Below are positions 36,166-45,086 of a DNA stretch of 64,000 nt, one piece after another; the stretch's first letter is position 1; each line of letters starts with the position of its first letter. The notes under the pieces were generated by a model, which was not told the origin of the DNA, made no database searches, and saw only the letters and a list, made by a program, of their open reading frames with translations. The stretch comes from Salegentibacter tibetensis (GTDB lineage: Bacteria; Bacteroidota; Bacteroidia; Flavobacteriales; Flavobacteriaceae): assembly GCF_020164485.1 (NCBI RefSeq), contig NZ_JAIQZA010000003.1, positions 62,001 to 126,000 of the forward strand, in the 5' to 3' direction. A program made the translations under genes and the position numbers.

Positions 36166-38217
36166 ATGAGCAGTACAGAATTCGACAACATTGCATTCGA
36201 CTTGCCAAAGAATCAATCGAACGTCATTAAAGTTATTGGTGTAGGTGGAGGAGGTAGCAACGCTATAAACCACATGTTCCAGTTAGGGATAAAAGGAGTA
36301 GATTTCGTGGTTTGCAATACAGATGCGCAAGCCCTTGATAATAGTCCCGTTCCCAATAAGATACAGTTAGGAGTAAGCCTAACCGAAGGACTGGGCGCCG
36401 GAGCTAACCCACTAATTGGGGAGCAGGCAGCCGTAGAAAGTTTTGATGAAATTAAACAAATGCTTGATGTAAATACCAAAATGGTATTTATCACCGCAGG
36501 TATGGGAGGTGGTACCGGTACAGGTGCGGCTCCTGTAATTGCGAAACAGGCAAAAGATATGGATATCCTTACCGTTGGAATCGTGACCATTCCTTTTCAG
36601 TTTGAAGGGAAAATGAGGAACGAGCAAGCCCAACTCGGGGTAGAAAAACTAAGAAGTCACGTTGATTCCTTAATTGTGATCAACAATAACAAACTTCGCG
36701 AGGTTTATGGAAACCTTGGTTTTAAAGCTGGATTCTCTAAAGCCGATGAGGTTTTAGCTACCGCTTCCAGGGGTATTGCTGAAGTTATTACGCACCATTA
36801 CACGCAAAACATTGACCTTAGGGATGCAAAAACCGTGTTAAGCAACAGCGGAACGGCAATAATGGGATCTGCACAGGCAACTGGTGCCACCAGAGCTCAG
36901 GATGCCATTAGCAAAGCCCTGGATTCTCCTTTATTAAATGATAATAAGATTACCGGTGCCCAAAACGTATTACTGCTAATCGTTTCGGGCGGTGAGGAAA
37001 TTACTATTGATGAAATAGGGGAAATCAACGATCATATCCAGGCAGAAGCCGGCCACAGTGCCAATATTATTATGGGTGTTGGTGAAGATGAAGCTTTAGA
37101 TGATGCGATTTCGGTAACAATTATCGCTACGGGATTTAACGTAGAACAACAAAACGAAATTGTAAATACTGAAACCAAAAAGATTATCCATACACTGGAG
37201 GACGACCAGAAAGCGGAACAGAAATTAGATCCGAAGAAAAGAGGTTTTTATCCGCAACTGAACCAACAGAAAGAAGAGCAAAAACAAGAGGAAGAACCAA
37301 AATCGCAGGAGCCTGACAATACCATTGTACATACTTTAGATGATAGTGTAGAAGAAGTAGATGAGGTTGGGAACATCCAGGTGAAGGAGGAAGAATTATA
37401 TAAAACGCCAAAATCGGCGCGGGATATGGAGGTTTCTTTTGAAGAAATTAATCCTGATGATTTTATTATCAATGATACTTCAGAGGAAGTGAGATCTATG
37501 GAAGTGAATGAGCCTGAAGAGGTTCAAAATGATAATGACGATCAAATTATGTTCACTTTCGATTTTCCAATAAATCAGGAGAAAAAAGAGGAGCCTAAAC
37601 AGGAACAACCTAAGCAAGAACAATCCAGGCAAGAGCAGCCTAAGGCTCAACAACCAAAGCAGGAGCAAAAACAGGAAGTTAGACATCAGCTTGAAGAAGA
37701 TGAATCTAAAAATATTGAAGTAAATGAACCTGTGGAGGTCGTTCCGGTAACCGAGAGTTCAACACGAGGTGTAAAACGTTACAGCCTGGACGATTATATG
37801 GAATTTGAGCAATCTTTAGATAGATCAAAACCTCAGGTTAAAAAGAAAGAAGAGCCAAAAGACGAAACCATCGCTTTTGAAAAGAAAACGGTAAAACCGG
37901 AACCTCAAAATCCTGAGAAAAAACAGGAAGAGAATGAAAGAGGGGAGGACCCGTTTAACAATCCTATTTCTGAAGTTTTAATAGAACGTGCTGCAGAGCG
38001 TAGAGCGAAAATGAAGGAGTTTAATTACAAGTTTAGAAGTAATGCCGCTCAAATTGATGAAATTGAAAAACAACCTGCCTACAAAAGACAGGGCGTAGAT
38101 TTAGATAAAAGTGAAAAAGGAGAAGGGAAATTATCGCGGACTACCTTAGGAAAAGACGATAACGATGATCTTCATTTTAGAAGAAATAATTCCTTTTTAC
38201 ATGATAATGTAGACTAA
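36166..38217 (+). CDS. ftsZ: Cell division protein FtsZ with very long C-terminal linker
   Basis: A tubulin-like GTPase that assembles the Z ring. The core occupies about residues 1-330, with VGGGGSNAINHM near 27-38 and the GTP tubulin signature GGGTGTG at 114-120. The 683-residue length is nearly twice that of E. coli FtsZ (383). The extra ~330 residues are a disordered linker dominated by Glu, Lys, Gln and Pro, containing pentapeptide-like KQEQP/RQEQP repeats (about 475-505). The end NNSFLHDNVD appears to be the conserved terminal peptide. It is the last gene of the cluster and is followed by a terminator. Confidence 0.96.
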   Translation: MSSTEFDNIAFDLPKNQSNVIKVIGVGGGGSNAINHMFQLGIKGVDFVVCNTDAQALDNSPVPNKIQLGVSLTEGLGAGANPLIGEQAAVESFDEIKQMLDVNTKMVFITAGMGGGTGTGAAPVIAKQAKDMDILTVGIVTIPFQFEGKMRNEQAQLGVEKLRSHVDSLIVINNNKLREVYGNLGFKAGFSKADEVLATASRGIAEVITHHYTQNIDLRDAKTVLSNSGTAIMGSAQATGATRAQDAISKALDSPLLNDNKITGAQNVLLLIVSGGEEITIDEIGEINDHIQAEAGHSANIIMGVGEDEALDDAISVTIIATGFNVEQQNEIVNTETKKIIHTLEDDQKAEQKLDPKKRGFYPQLNQQKEEQKQEEEPKSQEPDNTIVHTLDDSVEEVDEVGNIQVKEEELYKTPKSARDMEVSFEEINPDDFIINDTSEEVRSMEVNEPEEVQNDNDDQIMFTFDFPINQEKKEEPKQEQPKQEQSRQEQPKAQQPKQEQKQEVRHQLEEDESKNIEVNEPVEVVPVTESSTRGVKRYSLDDYMEFEQSLDRSKPQVKKKEEPKDETIAFEKKTVKPEPQNPEKKQEENERGEDPFNNPISEVLIERAAERRAKMKEFNYKFRSNAAQIDEIEKQPAYKRQGVDLDKSEKGEGKLSRTTLGKDDNDDLHFRRNNSFLHDNVD

Positions 38218-38248
38218 TACCAATCTTTATTTTATATTTCTGTTCATA

Positions 38249-38280
38249 AAAAAAGGTGCCTCGCAATGGGCACCTTTTTT
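38249..38280. terminator. Terminator of the dcw cluster
   Basis: A 12-bp stem (AAAAAAGGTGCC at 38249-38260, GGCACCTTTTTT at 38269-38280) with an 8-base loop. A/T tracts on both sides allow it to work for ftsZ and for the convergent small membrane-protein gene. Confidence 0.9.
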
Positions 38281-38299
38281 GTTTTATAAAAGAAATTAT

Positions 38300-38503
38300 T
38301 TATGCTCTTTTTTCTGCTTCAATATCTTCGGTATCTTTTCTTCTTTTAATAAGGGAAATTCCCGAAATAAAGAAGATAAAACCTATAATTGCCAGTGCCC
38401 AGGGGCTTAACATAAGAGCAATACTTCCAAAAATTCCAAGAATCCCCATTACCAGTGCAATAGCACCGCCAACGGTTAAGATAATCCCTAAGATTTTAAT
38501 CAT
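38300..38503 (-). CDS. Small two-TM membrane protein
   Basis: A 67-residue protein with two glycine-rich membrane spans (about 4-26 and 32-52) and a basic/acidic C-terminal tail (KRRKDTEDIEAEKRA). No family is recognised. It is convergent with ftsZ and shares its bidirectional terminator. Confidence 0.7.
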   Translation of the reverse strand: MIKILGIILTVGGAIALVMGILGIFGSIALMLSPWALAIIGFIFFISGISLIKRRKDTEDIEAEKRA

Positions 38504-38631
38504 AACTAAAGTGTTTTGGTTAGGGGAATAAAGGTAGCCAAATGTTTGAAGATCATAGTGTGATTAACATTTCTTAAAGAAACAGGTGATTTTTTGTGGA
38601 TTGCGATTTTCAGCTTCATCGCTCCAGAATG

Positions 38632-39189
38632 CTAGTCCCAATAAATCATAAAATACTTTATTTTAGCATCATCGGGAATTTGGGAAGCCCTGATTTTTGA
38701 GTCGGTATCGTATCTTAAATCTGAAGGTAATTCTTTTTTATCAATGGTAATGTAGGCGTTTATTTCGTCAAGAAAAACCACTGCGGCGTTTAGGGTATTT
38801 TCAATCCTGGAAATATTATAATCTTCCATAATATCCTTGAAGGTACTAGCCGTGTTTAAGCCGCTTTTGGTTTCGTATCGCGGGTCCAGGACCCGTATAT
38901 ATCCGATAGTGCTTGTAGTATCGAATTCCTGTAGTGGTTCTAAAATCATTAAAGGTTTTCCTCCTTTTTCAAAAACCTTAATTTCACTGGTAGCCCGAAA
39001 TTCTTCTGCACCACTTTTTTGTTTAACAAGAGAATCCCCGGAAAATAGGGAATCTAACTGGTTGATTTTGATATCCCGGTGAACAGGGCCAACCTGGTTG
39101 GCAGTAATTAAAAAAGGATTGTCTTCATCTTTTTGACAGGAGGTTAGACCTAAAGTTAAGCCTAGAATAAGTAGCAATGATTTTTTCAT
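38632..39189 (-). CDS. Hypothetical lipoprotein (185 aa)
   Basis: The signal peptide of residues 1-17 ends in the lipobox L15-T-S-C18. The mature part has PFLITANQVGPVHRDIKINQLDSLF near its start, a layout I recall from uncharacterised Bacteroidota lipoproteins, and later DPRYETKSGLNTASTFKDI. The protein is probably exported to the periplasm or outer membrane. It lies 23 bp after the HerA-like gene on the same strand. No function is assigned. Confidence 0.75.
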   Translation of the reverse strand: MKKSLLLILGLTLGLTSCQKDEDNPFLITANQVGPVHRDIKINQLDSLFSGDSLVKQKSGAEEFRATSEIKVFEKGGKPLMILEPLQEFDTTSTIGYIRVLDPRYETKSGLNTASTFKDIMEDYNISRIENTLNAAVVFLDEINAYITIDKKELPSDLRYDTDSKIRASQIPDDAKIKYFMIYWD

Positions 39190-39212
39190 TTTTAAATTGA
39201 AATTGATGATAT

Positions 39213-40739
39213 TTATTTTAATAATTTATTGAGTACGCCCATTACGCCCCTTATAAAAGTAGCGCTGGTAAGCACTTTAATTAGTGCTCCCTGGGTTTTG
39301 TTGTTATTCCTGTTAGTTTTATTACTTGCTTTTTTAAGCTTTCGGGCTTCAGCTGCAGCCTTCTCTTTTGCTTTTTTTCCTTCGGCTTCATCTATTTTTT
39401 TATTCAGCAGTTCGTAAGCGCTTTCACGATCAATTACTCCGTTATATTTTGGTCGTAATTTAGATTGTAAAATAAGCTCTTCCAGTTCGGTGTCGGTTAA
39501 AATGTCCATCCGGCTCATCGGTGCTCTCAGCATCGTGGCAGCCAGGGCAGAAGGCCTTCCTTTCTCGTCTAATGCCGAAACCAGCGCTTCCCCAATACCT
39601 AACGAGGTAAGCTCGTTTTTGGTATCGTAATACCTTGAAATAGGATAATTTTCAGCCGATAATTTAATCGCTTTTCGGTCTTTAGCGGTAAATGCTCTTA
39701 GGGCATGCTGAATTTTTAAACCCAGTTGGCCTAGTACTTCGGAAGGCACATCGGTAGGGTTTTGGGTAACGAAATAAAGTCCCACCCCTTTAGACCGAAT
39801 CAGCTTTATAATACTTTCAATTTGATCCTGTAAAGCAGCTGAAGCTTCCTTAAAAATAAGATGGGCCTCATCTATAAAGATTACCAGTTTGGGTTTGTCA
39901 CTGTCGCCTTCTTCAGGGAAAGTGGTATAAATTTCTGCCAGCAGGCTAAGCATAAAGGTTGAAAATAATTTAGGCTTATCCTGAATATCGGTAAGCCGCA
40001 TGATGTTTACAAAGCCGTGGCCTTTTTCGTCTTTTCTTTTAAGATCGTTTACTTCAAAAGATTTTTCACCAAAAAAACGCTCAGCACCTTGTTGCTCGAG
40101 GGCTACAATTTTTCTTAAAACAGCTCCGGTGGAGGCACTGGAAATCCTTCCGTATTCGTTTTCTATAGTTTCGCGGCCTTCATTGGTCACATACTGAAGC
40201 ATCTTCTTTAGATCCTTTAAATCCAGTAATGGTAAATGATGATCGTCGCAATATTTAAAAATAATAGCCAGAATGCCTTCCTGGGTTGGAGTAACATCTA
40301 AAATTCTAGATAATAGAACGGGGCCGAACTCGCTAACCGTAGCCCTTAAACGAACACCATCCTGCTCTGAAATTGTAAGAAACTCAACCGGTGATTTTGA
40401 ACTTTCAAAAGGGAAGCCAAGTTTTTTATGCCGTTCATACAAAAATTCTTCTCCGGCAGAGGGCTTTGCGATCCCACTAAGGTCTCCTTTTACATCCATC
40501 AACAAAACCGGAACACCCTTTTGTGAAAGGTTTTCAGCCAGAATTTGCAGTGTTTTTGATTTTCCGGTTCCCGTAGCCCCGGCAATTAATCCATGGCGGT
40601 TCATGGTTTTTAGCGGAATTTTCACCGCGGCATCAGCAAAAGTTTCACCATTTAGCATAGCTGCGCCCAAATGGATGTAATCACCTTTGGGTTGGTAGGC
40701 ACTACTAATATGTTCTACAAATTCTTGCGTTTTATCCAA
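39213..40739 (-). CDS. HerA-like/YjgR ATPase (DUF853)
   Basis: A 508-residue P-loop ATPase of the HerA/FtsK superfamily, DUF853 (YjgR) branch. Walker A is G54-ATGTG-K60-S61; Walker B is KLVIFIDEAHLIF (about 285-297); VTQNPTDVPSEVLGQLGLKIQHALRAF (landmark TQNPTDVPSEVLGQLG) is the sensor region. The C-terminus is basic (KKASNKTNRNNNK). No NurA-like nuclease or Sir2 partner is adjacent, so the HerA-NurA repair or antiphage contexts are not supported. The role of YjgR proteins is unknown. Confidence 0.9.
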   Translation of the reverse strand: MDKTQEFVEHISSAYQPKGDYIHLGAAMLNGETFADAAVKIPLKTMNRHGLIAGATGTGKSKTLQILAENLSQKGVPVLLMDVKGDLSGIAKPSAGEEFLYERHKKLGFPFESSKSPVEFLTISEQDGVRLRATVSEFGPVLLSRILDVTPTQEGILAIIFKYCDDHHLPLLDLKDLKKMLQYVTNEGRETIENEYGRISSASTGAVLRKIVALEQQGAERFFGEKSFEVNDLKRKDEKGHGFVNIMRLTDIQDKPKLFSTFMLSLLAEIYTTFPEEGDSDKPKLVIFIDEAHLIFKEASAALQDQIESIIKLIRSKGVGLYFVTQNPTDVPSEVLGQLGLKIQHALRAFTAKDRKAIKLSAENYPISRYYDTKNELTSLGIGEALVSALDEKGRPSALAATMLRAPMSRMDILTDTELEELILQSKLRPKYNGVIDRESAYELLNKKIDEAEGKKAKEKAAAEARKLKKASNKTNRNNNKTQGALIKVLTSATFIRGVMGVLNKLLK

Positions 40740-40803
40740 GATTAAAATTTTCTTAAAAATAAAAAATGTTGTGAATAATTGCGGCTTTAAGCCAATTTAC
40801 TTT

Positions 40804-40858
40804 TAACCCCTCATTGAGGGGTTAATTTCCCGTGACCCGCCCGAATCATTCAGGCGGG
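40804..40858. terminator. Two tandem hairpins between the HerA-like and LD-carboxypeptidase genes
   Basis: Stem 1 is TAACCCCTCA/TGAGGGGTTA (40804-40824). Stem 2 is CCCGCC/GGCGGG (40836-40858), extended inward with one mismatch. Stem 1 has a short T run on its left, fitting termination of the minus-strand LD-carboxypeptidase transcript. Stem 2 may be a dispersed repeat. Confidence 0.6.
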
Positions 40859-40932
40859 CCTGCCTCGAAATTATTAAATAGTTTTCTGATTCATGCCTTG
40901 AGGACCCACCCCGAGGTTCTTGATTTGGACAA

Positions 40933-41985
40933 TTATTTCACGGGGCTTTCCAGAAGTTCGATGCTACCTTTTGCAGCGTCGATCTTCGCTTTCAATCCGT
41001 TAGGGATGGTGATATTATCATCTATATGGCCAATCATTGCTCCCGAAAAAGCCGGGATATGTAAAGGTTTTATATAATGATCTATAACTTCCTCCATAGT
41101 TAAGGATCCATAACCCGAGCCGCCGGGATTACAACTTGTACATTTTCCAAAAACAAATCCGCTGATTTTATCCAGAACTCCGCCTAATTGCAACTGACTC
41201 ATCATACGGTCTACGGCATAAATCTGTTCGCCTACATCTTCTAAATAAAGGATATTATTTTTCCAACCTGAAGGGAAATATTCAGATCCCATAATCCCGG
41301 TAAGCACCGAAAGATTTCCGCCAATAAGCCGGCCGGTGGCTTCACCCTGCTGAATAGTTCTAATTCGGTTTTCGATTTGTACAAGGTTATCACCTTTATC
41401 GGTGGGATTGGTGAAAGTGATTTTCTCTTTATCGAATAACAAACGTTTAAAATGATCAAAGCTATAGGAATTCCAGGTAGAAACTGCTAAGGGTCCGTGA
41501 TAGGTTACGAGTCCGGTTTTTTCGTAAATCGCCAGGTGTAGCGCGGTAATATCGCTGTAACCAATAAAAATTTTAGGGTTGTTTTTTATAGCCTGATAAT
41601 CTAATTTGTCCAGGATTCTCGCCGCACCCGATCCTCCACGTAGTGCCATAACCGCCTGAATTGAATCGTCGCGAAACATATTATTAAGTTCTTCGGCCCG
41701 TTCTTCATCGGTTCCGGCTAAATGTCCGTAACGACCTTTTACGAATTTGCCGAATTTTACTTTTAAGCCCATTGCTTCAAGGCTTTCTTTAGCAATTTCG
41801 TAAGCTTCAGTTTCAAAAATAGCGCTGGAAGGGCTCACCACTCCAACCGTATCACCTTCCTTTAATCCCTGCGGAATTATAACTGAATTATTTGAATGGG
41901 TGATTTTATCAATTTCAGTAAAATTTGCCAGCGGAAAAGCTAAACTTCCTATTCCTATATTCTGAATGAATTTTCTACGTTGCAT
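40933..41985 (-). CDS. LD-carboxypeptidase (peptidase family S66)
   Basis: A 350-residue serine peptidase that removes the terminal D-Ala from the murein tetrapeptide during recycling. The nucleophile is Ser144 in IGYSDIT; the acid is in ILYLEDVGEQIY; the His is in MIGHIDDNITIPNG near the C-terminus. Family members in E. coli are cytoplasmic, but this one has an N-terminal extension MQRRKFIQNIGIGSLAFPLA that resembles a twin-arginine signal (RRKFIQ), so it may be exported. It follows the DD-carboxypeptidase gene on the same strand, 29 bp downstream. Confidence 0.9.
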   Translation of the reverse strand: MQRRKFIQNIGIGSLAFPLANFTEIDKITHSNNSVIIPQGLKEGDTVGVVSPSSAIFETEAYEIAKESLEAMGLKVKFGKFVKGRYGHLAGTDEERAEELNNMFRDDSIQAVMALRGGSGAARILDKLDYQAIKNNPKIFIGYSDITALHLAIYEKTGLVTYHGPLAVSTWNSYSFDHFKRLLFDKEKITFTNPTDKGDNLVQIENRIRTIQQGEATGRLIGGNLSVLTGIMGSEYFPSGWKNNILYLEDVGEQIYAVDRMMSQLQLGGVLDKISGFVFGKCTSCNPGGSGYGSLTMEEVIDHYIKPLHIPAFSGAMIGHIDDNITIPNGLKAKIDAAKGSIELLESPVK

Positions 41986-42014
41986 TAGTAGCGGTGGTTT
42001 TTGAAGAATTAAAG

Positions 42015-43349
42015 TTAATAAATATCGCGAATGTGGAGCAGTACTTTTTCCATTTCGGCTTTTAAAACCGGGGTAGGTACGGTATAATTGCTATTCATAA
42101 AACTAAAAATCAGGATCTTTCCGCTTTTGGTTTTTAGGTATCCGCTAAGGCTGTGATTGTTTTTTAGAGTCCCGGTTTTGGCAAAAACATAAGGTTCCTC
42201 TGCTTTATAATAATTTTTTATAGTTCCGGAATGTCCGCCCATAGGTAGCATATCCAGTAATTCTTCTTGAGGTACCTCCACTTTGATTTTCTGAAGCAAT
42301 TTCACCATACTTCGGGGGGTAAAAAGATTATAGCGGGAAAGTCCTGACCCGTCATACCACATAGGTTCATCCGGCAGGTCTTTTAGGTGGTTTTTCTTCA
42401 TATAATCTATAGCACTTTCAGATTTTAACGTATCTGAAATTATTCCGGCAGCCATTATTAGAATCTGTTCAGCAATGAAATTATCGCTTTCCTTCAGCAT
42501 TCTTTTATAAACGCTATCGGCGGGTACACTGTATAATGTTTTATCAAGCTTTTTGTTTAATGCGGAATTCTGAACTAAGCTAACCGGTTTTTGAAGGGTA
42601 TCGTTTAGGAGTTTTACAAGAATTTCTGAAGAATAGTTAAAAGGAACAGATTGTGAAAAATCTGATTGTTTCTTTTGATTGTTAAACTGAAAACGGTTTC
42701 TGTTTATATCACGTCTAAGCCGGGTTGAAACCAGGCTGTCTTTAGAGCTTACCAGGGAATCTTTGAAAATTGAAGGCGAAACCACGGGAAACTCCTTATT
42801 TTTCTCAAATTCAAATCCTATCATATTGCCATAAATAGGAAAGGCAGTGCGTTCAGCTGAATAGTATGCGTTGTAATCGTCCCAGGCCCACCCGGGTCCC
42901 TGGTGTTTTTCGATATAGTTTGGAGCTACATAGGCTAAATGATTTGTGTTATCCCGTAAAAATTCAAAAACTTTGGAATCAGGTAAATTTTCATTTAAAA
43001 ATGATGGGTCTCCCGTGGCCTTAAAATAAAGGGTGTCATTTTCAATATGGAATTTAAGCGCAGGGATAGAATTGCCCAGGATTTTTAAACCTGCATAAAA
43101 AGTAAATAATTTGGTGTTGGAAGCGGGAGTAAAATATTTGTTTTCATTATGGCTATAAAGAATTTTGTTTTCTTCAGGATCTACGACCATAAAACCTGAA
43201 AATCCCTGTTTGAATACCGATGAATTGTTAAAAATTTGATCTAAAGGCTTGCTTATTTGGCGGGTAGATGAGCAGGAGCTAAGCAGAATGGGAATTAATA
43301 AAAGAGCAAGACCTCTGAGTGTTGGTTTAGTAGTGGAAAAAAAATTCAC
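42015..43349 (-). CDS. D-alanyl-D-alanine carboxypeptidase, PBP4/DacB family (S13), lipoprotein
   Basis: A 444-residue low-molecular-weight penicillin-binding protein. The lipobox is L23-S-S-C26. Active-site motifs are S77-N-T-K80 in TPASNTK, DGSGLSRYN (SxN-type), and K391-T-G393 in VFAKTGTL. PBP4 enzymes hydrolyse the terminal D-Ala or cross-links of peptidoglycan. This is slightly short for the family and the inserted domain II is reduced. It is adjacent to an LD-carboxypeptidase gene, forming a small murein trimming unit. The minus strand TAACTTTG (43396-43403) is a likely -7 box. Confidence 0.9.
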   Translation of the reverse strand: MNFFSTTKPTLRGLALLLIPILLSSCSSTRQISKPLDQIFNNSSVFKQGFSGFMVVDPEENKILYSHNENKYFTPASNTKLFTFYAGLKILGNSIPALKFHIENDTLYFKATGDPSFLNENLPDSKVFEFLRDNTNHLAYVAPNYIEKHQGPGWAWDDYNAYYSAERTAFPIYGNMIGFEFEKNKEFPVVSPSIFKDSLVSSKDSLVSTRLRRDINRNRFQFNNQKKQSDFSQSVPFNYSSEILVKLLNDTLQKPVSLVQNSALNKKLDKTLYSVPADSVYKRMLKESDNFIAEQILIMAAGIISDTLKSESAIDYMKKNHLKDLPDEPMWYDGSGLSRYNLFTPRSMVKLLQKIKVEVPQEELLDMLPMGGHSGTIKNYYKAEEPYVFAKTGTLKNNHSLSGYLKTKSGKILIFSFMNSNYTVPTPVLKAEMEKVLLHIRDIY

Positions 43350-43395
43350 GATAATAATTTTTTTAAATAGGGTTGAAGATATTTAAGCCTTAGCA

Positions 43396-43403
43396 CAAAG
43401 TTA
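43396..43403 (-). promoter_or_regulatory. -7 promoter box of the DacB-like gene
   Basis: The minus strand reads TAACTTTG, an exact TAnnTTTG match, 46 bp upstream of the start codon. Confidence 0.45.
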
Positions 43404-43416
43404 AATTAAATATGAA

Positions 43417-43568
43417 GAAATGAATGCACCCTAATTCCAGGCTTCACTGAAAGAATCTTCGATGACTACCGAACCAAAAAGACCGATTCCGGAAAAGAAT
43501 TTATGCAAAGAGTGCGGGAAAAAACTAAAAGCTTTAATTTTAAACCGGTACCCAAAACCAGTAAATAA
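43417..43568 (+). pseudogene. Possible C-terminal remnant of an unidentified gene
   Basis: An open frame without a start codon of its own (about 50 codons after a TGA) ends in TAA at 43566-43568. Its translation reads like the end of a protein: ERIFDDYRTKKTDSGKEF, then MQRVREKTKSFNFKPVPKTS. The stop overlaps the next ATG as TAATG, a typical operon junction. I do not know what the parent protein was. It could equally be a chance frame. Confidence 0.3.
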
Positions 43569-45028
43569 TGATCAATATTAAAAATATAAATGCTTTCATT
43601 TTTCTTTTTATTCTGCTACTACCATCACTGAGTTTTACGCAGGAAAGGGAACTTTATAAAGAGTTGTATGATTCTTATGAAGATTTTAAAGAAAAATCTA
43701 TTGAAAAACGCCGATTTACACAGGCTGAAATTCAACCTTTAATAGATGAGTTTAAGAAGAAAAAGGATTTCGAGGTTGCAAAAGTGGGTGAGTCTATTGA
43801 AGGAAGACCGCTTCAGTTGATTTCAGTAGGTTCAGGAGAGATAGATGTTTTTCTCTGGTCGCAAATGCACGGCGATGAATCTACGGCGACTATGGCTATT
43901 TTCGATATTCTTAATTTTTTGGATTCCGAAGAATTTTCAGAAGAAAAAGAGGAAATGCTGAAGAATGTAAAACTTCATTTCTTACCGATGCTAAATCCCG
44001 ATGGCGCGCAGCGTTTTCAGCGTAGAAATTTACTGGGAGTAGATATTAATCGAGATGCCTTACGTTTACAATCTCCGGAAAGTAAAACTTTAAAAAGAGT
44101 TCGTGATAGTTTGGAAGCCGATTTCGGTTTTAATCTCCACGATCAAAGCACTTATTATAATGCCGAACGCACGCCAAAGCCGGCAACTATTTCTTATCTT
44201 GCCCCAGCTTATAATTATGAAAAATCAATAAACGAGGTTCGTAGAGCTGCAATGCAGGTAATTGTTCAAATGAATGATATTCTTCAGGGATACGCTCCCG
44301 GACAGGTTGGACGGTATAACGACGATTTTGAGCCTCGTGCCTTTGGTGATAATATCCAAAAATGGGGTACCAGCACTATTTTAATTGAATCTGGCGGTTA
44401 TCCTAACGATCCCGAAAAACAGGAAATTAGAAAATTGAATTTTGTTTCCATCCTCGCTGCTGTGTTTTCTATTGCTCAAGGGGATTATAAAAACGCTGAT
44501 ATTTCTGAATATGAAGAAATCCCGAATAACGACAGGAAGCTTTTCGATTTAAAGCTTACAGGGCTTACTTATGAGTTACTGGGAGAGGAATATATTTTGG
44601 ATTTAGGAATCAACCAACGCGAAATTCAGGACAAAAACCTGGATTATTTTTATGATGCCTATATAGTAGACAGGGGAGATCTTTCTACGTTTTACGGCTA
44701 TGAAGAAATGGAAGCTTCAGGATATAGATTGGTGGAAGGGATGGTTTATCCTGAAATTTTTCGAAATTTAGATAAGCTTCAACAGGAAAATATTTCAGAA
44801 ATACTTCAGGAAGGTTATGCCTATGTTGCCTTAAAAGAACTGCCGGAAGAGAATTTTATAGACTTACCAATAAACCTAATTGCTGAGGATTTTATAATTT
44901 CTGACAATTTACAAGCTAATTTCTTTCTCGAAAAAGAAGGAAAACTGGAGTATGCAGTTATTAACGGCTTTTTAGTAGATCTTTCCAAGGAAAAGTTTGG
45001 GGTGAAAAATGCGCTTATTTTAGATTAG
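43568..45028 (+). CDS. M14 family zinc carboxypeptidase
   Basis: A 486-residue secreted peptidase: residues 1-24 are a signal peptide (ending LSFTQ). The metal motif is H101-G-D-E104 with His191 in NLHDQ as third ligand; the catalytic Glu is Glu274 in LIESGGYP. M14 enzymes cleave C-terminal residues from peptides. The C-terminal ~170 residues, after the catalytic domain, look like a beta-rich accessory domain. It is followed 58 bp later by queE. Confidence 0.88.
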   Translation: MINIKNINAFIFLFILLLPSLSFTQERELYKELYDSYEDFKEKSIEKRRFTQAEIQPLIDEFKKKKDFEVAKVGESIEGRPLQLISVGSGEIDVFLWSQMHGDESTATMAIFDILNFLDSEEFSEEKEEMLKNVKLHFLPMLNPDGAQRFQRRNLLGVDINRDALRLQSPESKTLKRVRDSLEADFGFNLHDQSTYYNAERTPKPATISYLAPAYNYEKSINEVRRAAMQVIVQMNDILQGYAPGQVGRYNDDFEPRAFGDNIQKWGTSTILIESGGYPNDPEKQEIRKLNFVSILAAVFSIAQGDYKNADISEYEEIPNNDRKLFDLKLTGLTYELLGEEYILDLGINQREIQDKNLDYFYDAYIVDRGDLSTFYGYEEMEASGYRLVEGMVYPEIFRNLDKLQQENISEILQEGYAYVALKELPEENFIDLPINLIAEDFIISDNLQANFFLEKEGKLEYAVINGFLVDLSKEKFGVKNALILD

Positions 45029-45072
45029 AAAGGAATTCAGCTTTAAGCACAGCTTAAAAATATGAGATTACG

Positions 45073-45080
45073 TATCTTTG
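45073..45080 (+). promoter_or_regulatory. -7 promoter box of queE
   Basis: TATCTTTG, an exact TAnnTTTG match, ends 6 bp before the queE ATG at 45087. Transcription would start at about the ATG, giving a leaderless or near-leaderless message. The longer TTG frame from 45078 falls in the promoter, so the ATG is preferred. Confidence 0.6.
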
Positions 45081-45086
45081 CAGGCT

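Noticed and set aside
36166-38217. FtsZ frameshift or fusion because of its 683-residue length
   Set aside because: The long charged linker and the terminal NSFLHDN peptide are continuous in one frame and, as I recall, usual for Flavobacteria.
39213-40739. HerA-like ATPase as part of an antiphage system
   Set aside because: The protein is of the DUF853/YjgR branch, and its neighbours are a lipoprotein and murein peptidases. No NurA, DUF4297 or Sir2 partner is present.
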